This document shows positions 56,590 through 64,000 of a stretch of 64,000 nucleotides of DNA, piece after piece. The position numbers and the translations under genes were made by a program. Numbering within the stretch: position 1 is the stretch's first letter; every line of letters starts with the position of its first letter. The DNA is from Pontederia crassipes (Eukaryota; Streptophyta; Magnoliopsida; Commelinales; Pontederiaceae): contig CM060189.1 in assembly GCA_030549335.1 (NCBI GenBank), forward strand, positions 30,403,001-30,467,000, in the 5' to 3' direction. A model generated the notes under the pieces. It did no database searches. It was not told the DNA's origin and saw only the letters and a list, made by a program, of their open reading frames with translations.

Positions 56590-56960
56590 AGGTGGATTCT
56601 AGAAGTGACTCCCATCATTATCAGCGATGTAACACTTAGTTCCATTCTATCTCATTCCTTTCGAAATATCATATAACGATAGATTGATTCTAGAGGTGGC
56701 TCTCATCACGATCAACGATGTAGCACTTAGCTTCATTCTATCTCATTCTTTTCGGGAAACATATAGCGATAGATGAATTCTAGATGTGACCCCTACGGAT
56801 TCTAGATATTACCCCATCGCGACTACTCACGATGTAGCACTTAGCTCCGCATAGCACTTAATTAGCTCCAATATATCTCATTCTATTTCTGAAGAACATA
56901 ATGATGGATTAGATTTTAGAGGTGGCTCTTGATCAGCGATGTAGTACTTAGCTCCAACCA
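56590..56960. repeat. Imperfect tandem repeat, about 90-bp unit, four units
   Basis: Each unit contains GATTCTAGAGGTGGCTCTC, a CAGCGATGTAGCACTTAGCTC-like segment and ATTCTATCTCATTC. GATTCTAG-type motifs lie at about 56595, 56686, 56775 and, more diverged, near 56910. Extra partial units interrupt the third. It sits inside the LTR-like region and is more GC-rich than its flanks. Confidence 0.7.
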
Positions 56961-58748
56961 CCATATACAAATACAGACAGATGCAGATGCAGATGCATGA
57001 GTCATCATATAATAATTATGTCTCAAATATCAAAAGATGAATCATAGCAAATACTCATTCAAACGAAATAGGATTGCATTTTATAAAATCAATCCATAGA
57101 ATTTCACATATGTATTTCAAATGTACCATCAATCGATCAATCATTTCAACATATTTTTCATAAAAATATATCCAAAACATATTCAATACATATGACAATT
57201 AATGTCACATCAAATTCATAAGAGGTGAATACATAGAGTAGGAGAAACATAACTTACCTCACATAAGATCACACATGGTGTTTCTCCATTTATTTTTCTT
57301 ATCATTCATCTAACCCTATAGCAATAATATATATTCTTATCAACACTTGATGTAGATGCCAACATATATTCATGCCTTCAATCCTGTAATTCAAATAATT
57401 GATGATTCATGTAATCATGACAAATACTTTTTGAGACAAACTCTCATATTTCATTATGCATAGTCAAATATTAGGAATCTAAATTTATATGAAAGTAGGA
57501 TACAACGAGACTAGCCGATAAAAGTTTGAGACTTTATTTCCTTAGGGTTGGTCCCATAAAAATCAACATCCAGCTTAGATTTTCTGTTAATTATATGTTC
57601 TACTAGATTGACAAACTAATCTTGATTTTATGATTTATATAGATTCATAAACAACTACCATTTTCATACTTTTGATTTTCTTTAAAAGTAGACTTACTAA
57701 GGTTTAAATCATAAAATTATTATAGTCTACATAAAATTGATCACAATAAATTTAACAAATAGTACAATGATATTCTCTAAATCTCATATGGACAAACTGA
57801 CTAAGGCTTAGTTAATAATTTATAATCTTGGCTAATCATAACCTATTAAAATTATTCCAATCATATATGAAGCTTGACATAAATGTTATTGGAACCATAA
57901 ATTATCAAATAATTAGATCTTACATTAGATTTAATAGCAAATTTATAAAGTCAGTTAACAACTTCAATAGGTAGAATGATAGAACTCTAAAGATGAATAC
58001 ACAACATTTTATCTAGAAATCTGATTGACCTGATTCTAAATCTCAAATAAACTATATTCATGAGAGAGAGAGTTAACGAGTTAGTTTCATAATTTATATT
58101 AACTTATATAATTCTCTAAAAAATCTGTGGTTATAGGTATATTTCATAATCTAATAAACATAGACGTAGCTACTATGACATTTATATCTTTTCCTATTGA
58201 ACTTCATTTTAACTGCTTCAAATTAAATTAGAACCTCAATTAAACTACGTGTAATATCTATAAATTTCATAGTTTAGTTATAAGTATTTGCTTTATTGCA
58301 TAATTTCTAATCTATTCCACCAGTTCTGTCCGGACAGCAACATATATGCTCATATGTTGGTATATAACTTTTTAAATACATAAAATTTCAAAATAATTCT
58401 TTCTTCCATCGAAACTAAACTTCTATGGGACAAGTCACATAGTTTTTATTTTTATTTTATCATAACAAAATATTTTAGTAGCTGATTAAACACTAGGCTT
58501 GTCAATGAAGGTAGGAAAATATGTTTCCCCATAGATCAAATATAATTTAATCTTGAAGAAATTCTAATAATGAAAAGAATAGCAAGATAGACATTAAATA
58601 GATCTGTCACATACCTTTAATATGCTAACTCTTTTATTTTATTTTATTCTAATTCCCATCTCCTCGTCCCTTTGCTACCTCCCATGTTCGGTCGTTCATG
58701 CCCCTTTTTTTTCTTTTCTTTACTCTCCTCTTTCGGCCAACGTCCATG

Positions 58749-58752
<4 letters not shown>

Positions 58753-58822
<70 letters not shown>
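58753..58822. repeat. (TA)n microsatellite, about 35 units
   Basis: The longest TA run of the window (about 70 bp), followed by TTTATTTATT. Confidence 0.92.
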
Positions 58823-58827
<5 letters not shown>

Positions 58828-59430
58828 TTATTTATATATACGAGCGCTTGTATAAAAGATGAACATGTGCGGTGGGCTGAACACACGTGGACTTCATTCA
58901 AGGAAGTAAAAAAAAAAACACGTCAGGGAGGAGCCAATATAAAGCTCCACTACCATAATAACTAATCATAGTTTAGGTGGATATAAGAGGATGGTAATTA
59001 CAAAGTAATATCATAAAGATATTGTAAGTTTGACATATATTGTTGGTTCACAAAATGAATAAGAAAATGTCAATGTGCCCAAGCTTGGCTAGACATAATA
59101 GGCACTAGATAAAAGTATCCCATAATTAACCAATAATTAAGATATCAATTTTTGATTAATTAACAATAATAATCATGATTAAAACTAATTATTCTTCTTC
59201 TTTAGAAATCGATAGTGCATATAAAAATCAACTACTTAAATTAATCAATTCCTATATTAGGAAATTAAACCTATATCAAGGAGTACAATTAACTAAATTA
59301 ATCATTTAGTCATTGATTAAAAATAGAGATCATGGACATCATAACTATAATCCTTGACTAAGGAGAGTAATCAACTTAATTATTTTTTTATTATATTAAA
59401 TAGTTGAGAGGAAAATTTTAGGATGTTACA

Positions 59431-59867
59431 CCAGCAGCTTTCTCCGGCCTCTCGCTAGATGTCAGGCGACCTCGCCTGACAGCCAATGACCATGTTCGCT
59501 CGACATCGCTTGACGACCTTACCTGCTCGACTCCTGGTGACTTCGCCCGTTTGATGCCAGATGTGCATGATTGAAATATGATAAATCGATTTAATATATA
59601 TATATTATTTTAATACTATCCAATTTAAGTGACTGATTTGACTTGTCTGATCGATTCTACTTAAAAGGAAGCTTTACGGTCTAGTTCTAACAACATTTGT
59701 TATAGGATACTTTGAATGATCAAATTAAATGATTAAGTACATATTAATTTGTTTATGAGTTATATGATTAATTTGATTATGTTTTACGAGAAAACATGAG
59801 TGTTCTAGCATAGAGCAAAGTATACTATATACACATTTATCTCATATTTTTTTATATGTACTTACTA
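59431..59867. other. Spacer with a small GC-richer patch
   Basis: 59431-59570 contains CGACCTCGCCTGAC / GTCAGGCGACCTCG-type mirrored motifs; the rest is AT-rich. No gene. Confidence 0.5.
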
Positions 59868-61335
59868 ATGTGAGATAAGATATAATTGTTAGTTGTTATT
59901 GTGATATTTATCCTTTTAGATTACTTAGATTCTTTTAGTTAGCATTCTTGTTTATTGTTATCTTATCCTTTTAGATTTAAAATTAGTTTAGATTTGATTG
60001 TAAAATGTCTATAAATATGCATGAACTCTTTTTTATTATTTATAATTCAATTATTATCCAATTATTTCATAAATTTGTGTGGTTTTATTACTAATTCTGA
60101 ACCCCGTTGGATTTCGAGATTATCAAGCTATTGATGGTACTTTGAACTATCAACCTCTTTTAAGATTTTTCTGAAAATTGTAATCTCCTCCACTTTGTGA
60201 TCTCCTATTGTGTCAAGTGGTATAAGTGCCTTCAAGAAGATTTATTATTATATATTTTTTCTTATCATTCATAACTGATTCATCCTTTATTTTTGTTTTC
60301 TTCATTTTGTTATCTCCAATTGATTACATCCTTATCATTTTTTCTCTCTCATGATTTGTTAGTTTATATTCTTTTTATCTTTTTTTTTTTCTTTTGTTTG
60401 AACTAACAAGATGATGATAGAACCACCATCATTTAATGGTTACTTTCATACTCGATTTCTAAAGTTAATCACTTCTTTGATCATTGGAATATATTTCAGA
60501 ATCTCAACAAGATAAAGTAGTGGCTAATAAATTTTCAAATAAAGCTTTATCATGGTGAAAAGATAATAAGCGACTTCGAATTTATCATGAAAAATAATTT
60601 GTTCAGACATGACAAAAATTGAATAAATTACTTGTTGAATATTTTTTGCCTTCATCATATCATTATCTTGTTTTTTAACAATAAAGTGAATATCAACAAG
60701 AAAGGCAAAATTTATTGCAAGAAGTGCAAGTTCACTTGAAAAACATCAAGAATTTGATTGATAAAGTTCAATGATGGTTGGATATTATAATTAGTAAAAT
60801 GTTTGAGACCGCTTCAAAATGTACGCAATCTTGTGATATCAATTCCCTTTAAAAGTCGAAACTGAACCAACTAACACAAGAAGTTGTTGAAGATATTATA
60901 ATCTATCAAAATATTGATGGGTTAGTTATTTTGAATTTTTCTTTTGAGAAAAAAATTATCAAGGAGGTGAATAAAAAGTTGAAATTAAATTTATCAAGTA
61001 ACAAGAAAGATTTGCTTCAAATTCTTCAAGTTGATATGAGATGCATCAAAGTTTTTATCAGCACCAAAGATTTTAATTTTGTAGATTGCAACTTCATGCC
61101 AAGTTTTGAGAATAATATATTGTTATTTGGTACTATTATATAATATGCTTGGTTTAAATGACTTATCTCATGAGTTGAGAAAGAAGACTACACCGTTGTG
61201 AGATATCAAGCATGAACCTTCATATTCAATGTTTCAAAAAGGAAGACTAATATAGGAGAGATAAGATATAATTTATTAATTGTTATTGTTATCTTTATCC
61301 TTTATATTACTTAGATTCTCTTAGTTAACATTATT
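59868..61335 (+). mobile_element. Small decayed LTR retrotransposon
   Basis: The 5' LTR (about 59868-60215) holds a TATA box CTATAAATATGC (60009-60020). A decayed primer-binding site TGGTATAAGTGCC follows at 60218-60230 (compare TGGTATCAGAGCC). A gag-like region from about 60400 to 61143 has stops throughout; it resembles plant Gypsy gag in the order (F)DHWN, KALSWW-like, LLNIFLPSSYHY-like in shifting frames. The 3' LTR start (about 61253-61335, GAGATAAGATATAATT with ATTACTTAGATTCTCTTAG) matches the 5' LTR start and is then cut off. Pol is absent. Confidence 0.75.
60218..60230 (+). other. Decayed primer-binding site
   Basis: TGGTATAAGTGCC differs from the initiator Met tRNA complement at two positions and lies just after the 5' LTR end. 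Confidence 0.65.
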
Positions 61336-61629
61336 GTTGATGTGGAGAATAAACATATACATTTTCACATATGACAATCGTGCATTTACTCTTATATGAT
61401 TACAATCTTGACTTTAAATGCATGAACATTGCCCATGTGCAGTAATTTTTAGTATTCTCCACCTCAACACTTATTTATTCGCAAAGGAATTGATTTTGTT
61501 TGTTCTCTATTGCTTTAACCCTTGTAGGATGTTGAGAGATGGAATGGAGGTACCTGGGTCTTTCTCTGCACCAGAGGTGGCATAAAGAACAACTTAACCA
61601 ACAGTAGACACCCTTTTGATAATTGGGAC
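61336..61629. other. Spacer
   Basis: AT-rich; no feature recognised. Confidence 0.5.
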
Positions 61630-62095
61630 CAAGTAAATTATATGAATCGTCTCCTAACTTAGGTCAGTATCTCAATGATGTCCTAACTTTAATGTGTAAC
61701 TAAATTATTCCTGAACTTTATTTTTCTTGCACGCATCGTCTTCCTGATCGTTAATAGCTTATTTCCTATTTATATTGATGATGTGACACAATAAAATAAT
61801 AAAAAATAAAAATAAAAATAAAAATGAGGGGTCGGCCCCACTTTTTGTTCTCGCACATGGCGAGGAAGAAAAGGGGCACCGATGTGCGAGCTCACGTGTC
61901 TGCGAGCTCGCGAGGGGGGGTCTCGCCTCCTGTGTGAGCTTGCTCAGAGGTTGTTGGCAGCCCCCTCACGAGCTCGCACAAGCATTGGCCATCATTTTTT
62001 TTTTATTATTAATTTTGATAATATTTTATTATTTTTTATAATATTTTTATTAATTTTATAATATTGTATTATTTTTTATTGTGTCATGTTGAGAA
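61630..62095. mobile_element. Relative of the long-TIR element at 21771-22569
   Basis: GTAAATTATATGAATCGTCTCCTAACTT, GTGTAACTAAATTATTCCTGAA and TTTTCTTGCACGCATCGTC match the left arm of 21771-22569 in order. A GC-rich core (61830-61980) with GCGAGCTCGCGAG palindromes follows. GTGACACAATAAAATAATAAAAA pairs with TTTTTATTGTGTCATG at about 62075-62090. The outer right arm is missing or too diverged, so no target duplication is visible. Confidence 0.6.
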
Positions 62096-63389
62096 ATTGA
62101 CTATTTTATTGTTTTTTATATTATTGTATTATTTTTTATAATATTATTCACATTATATTCATTAAACTATTTTCAAAATATAATGTGAATAATACTATAA
62201 AATATATGAAAGATTCTTACAAAATAAATTTCTTAATACTGAAGTTTAATTTAAATGTGGTATTATTTTATTTATGATAAATAGTTTTAATATAACTTTC
62301 ATTTTGTTTGGATAAATAGAAAAAGAGAAGATAAGTTCATTATATTAAACTAACAAAAAATTCCATCAATTCTCGAATTAATTAATGAAAATATAAATAT
62401 AAATTTATTTAAATCTACTAGTGCGATGTAAATATCATAAAAGTGAATCAAATTAATTACTCAACAGATAATGTCTTGGGCAAAAACAATGACCCGAATC
62501 AACGTTTCTTTTTTTGATTAAAATGCTTTGCTATTTCATTTTTTTCTATTAATATCTTTCATTTTATTTATTTTTGGTTCAATTATTTTTTCAGTTGACA
62601 TCTTTCATGTTTTTCCATCCAATTATTTCTAGTCTCCTTTTTTCCTTCAATTATTTCTCTTTTTTTTTCATTTCTACCTTTTCTAACTCCCTCTTTTCCT
62701 CCTTAAATTTCTCACTTCATTTTTCCTTTTTTCACACATTTGTTTTCACAATTCTTACTTTTTCATACAATTTATACACCATGACCTTCCTTTTCTCTTT
62801 CCTAATTATTTATTTTCTTGCATTTTTTTTATTTTTTACTCTTATATTCCAATTTCTAATTTTTCATCTCTTAATTAAAAAATAACGAACCAGATTGAAC
62901 CTATCCAATTTTTTCATTTTTGATTTTGAATGAAAACTGAACCGAATTGATGACTTGTTCACAGTTTGCTCATCCAACTGGATAGTCCACTTCAGTTTTT
63001 AAAACATTGATCCTAAATGTATAAAATATTGTTACCTTTGTTTTTATCCAACATATTTAATGAAAACATTTATCTTTTTTATGAATTATAAATTTTATTC
63101 ATTTAATTTTAAAAGTTACATATTAATAAGTAAATGGAACTCGTAGGCCAACTTCAATTTCATCATGGTCTCATTTGACTTTTTTTAACTTTTAAAATTA
63201 AATAAATAAATAGTTAAAGTTTATAAAGGTAACTTTTTTTGCTAAAAGTAAATATATTTCTAAACATTTTTTATAAAGAAAATATATTAGGATTTAGGGG
63301 GTAATGCACGAACATAATATACTATATGAATGAAAAATGGATAATTTTGTTGGTTAGTGTCAATATTATATTGATCACAATGTTAATCA
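62096..63389. other. Intergenic, nothing supported
   Basis: AT-rich. A T/C-rich tract at 62570-62890 creates a Phe/Leu/Ser-rich open frame that looks spurious. Confidence 0.5.
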
Positions 63390-64000
63390 TGTAACACCTT
63401 AAAAATCCACTCTAAAAGTTGTGGCCATATAGGAGAATTCCGATATGTCACATTCATTCCTCATCACATATGAGCATAATAACAAATAGGATAACTTATT
63501 GCGGAAGACGTAACAATAATATAACATACAATGAAAAAGTTAATAACATCAAAATACCATGATTGAAGTAAATGAACAAATATTGATAAGATTGAGAATT
63601 TAAATTGACACAATTTAAGACATTAAGTATAGAACTTTCATGAAAATTCTTGACTTCCATAGTCTACTGGATTCAACATAGTTAATAAATCAAGACTTTA
63701 TTTATCTTTATCCCATTTTCAATTTCTTATTAAGAGACGAGTTGACATCTTCTTTAATTTGATCACATGCATAAATTCAAGATATAGAATCTTACAATTA
63801 AAGCATGTAAATGATCATGCATTTAATATCTTAAAATAGGATATCACATGACATACTTATGCATCTGAATATAATAAAATAGATGCGTATATGACATGAG
63901 TTCTAGCATGGACAATCATAACATGGAATATCATGCATCATCATATAGTAACATGAAATCATACATTAATACATCATAAATGAGTGAATGAAAGTAACAT
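63390..64000 (+). mobile_element. Possible start of a Gypsy-type LTR, cut by the window end
   Basis: TGTAACACCTTAAAAATCCAC followed by GGAGAATTCCGATATGTCAC and GCGGAAGACGTAACAATAATA resembles the opening of large plant Gypsy LTRs. No second boundary lies within the window, so this is only a suggestion. Confidence 0.3.

Larger units (their letters stand above)
56021..59430 (+). mobile_element. Possible large Gypsy-type LTR or LTR debris
   Basis: The left edge TGTAATTTTTTTATATATCACG and the right edge TTAGGATGTTACA resemble the TGTAACA...TGTTACA termini of large plant Gypsy (Del/Tekay-like) LTRs, and the interior has ATAACTTACCTCACAT, as such LTRs often do. There is no matching 5-bp duplication and no primer site after 59430, so a solo or truncated LTR is the most I can propose. 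The coordinates are tentative. Confidence 0.3.

Noticed and set aside
58622..58965. Tyr-Ile repeat proteins
   Set aside because: Translation of the (TA)n run; no conserved sequence on either side.
56021..59430. Complete Gypsy element
   Set aside because: No primer site follows the proposed LTR end, there is no pol sequence and no target duplication; only an LTR-like stretch is proposed, at low confidence.
62574..62885. A 103-residue Phe/Leu/Ser-rich membrane-like protein
   Set aside because: It is translated from a T/C-rich tract in AT-rich DNA; such tracts give spurious hydrophobic frames.

Overview
This is nuclear DNA from a flowering plant, probably a monocot. The evidence is spliced class III peroxidase genes, plant-type Copia, Gypsy, LINE, CACTA and MITE sequences, very AT-rich spacers, and GC-rich islands that coincide with the few real genes (a bias usual in monocots). 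I cannot name the species.

I support five intact protein-coding genes. Three are tandem class III peroxidase genes on the minus strand (6805-7925, 16086-17206, 23953-25072). Each encodes 332 residues in two exons, with every catalytic and disulfide residue present. Copies 1 and 2 are nearly identical through exons and intron but clearly diverged upstream. Copy 3 is an older paralog that still shares about 1 kb of upstream sequence. The other two genes are on the plus strand: a small secreted LysM-domain protein (32245-32583) and an intronless CYP94-type cytochrome P450 (46547-48088, most like CYP94C) with a clear TATA box.

Nearly everything else that can be recognised is transposon-derived. 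1-6.5 kb: tandem duplications and MITE pieces. 8.8-10.5 kb: a non-autonomous CACTA element with an AAT target duplication, next to an older CACTA relic. 10.6-15.5 kb: a broken Copia element with almost no 5' LTR. 18.1-23.6 kb: a hAT-like MITE, a chimeric CACTA element that appears to carry plastid ycf2 fragments, a long-TIR element flanked by ACGTCAAG, and a further MITE. 28.2-31.3 kb: a 5'-truncated L1-type LINE on the minus strand. 39-44 kb: a LINE RNase H relic, a MITE with a 9-bp target duplication, an RTE-type LINE tail with a 17-bp target duplication and a CACTA relic. 50-54 kb: MITEs including a three-unit array. 55 kb: about 146 bp of TAA repeat. 56-64 kb: LTR-like sequence, a small decayed LTR element with both LTRs recognisable, and a relative of the long-TIR element.

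Functionally, the peroxidase cluster is a locally expanding family of secreted enzymes that use H2O2 to oxidise cell-wall phenolics; mobile DNA has separated its members and may have altered their promoters. The LysM protein and the P450 (family role: oxidation of jasmonoyl-isoleucine or fatty acids) are separate single genes. I see no operon-like or novel multi-gene system. The most unusual signals are the apparent gene-conversion tract between peroxidases 1 and 2 and the plastid-derived pieces inside a CACTA element. All identities and comparisons were made by eye, without database searches.
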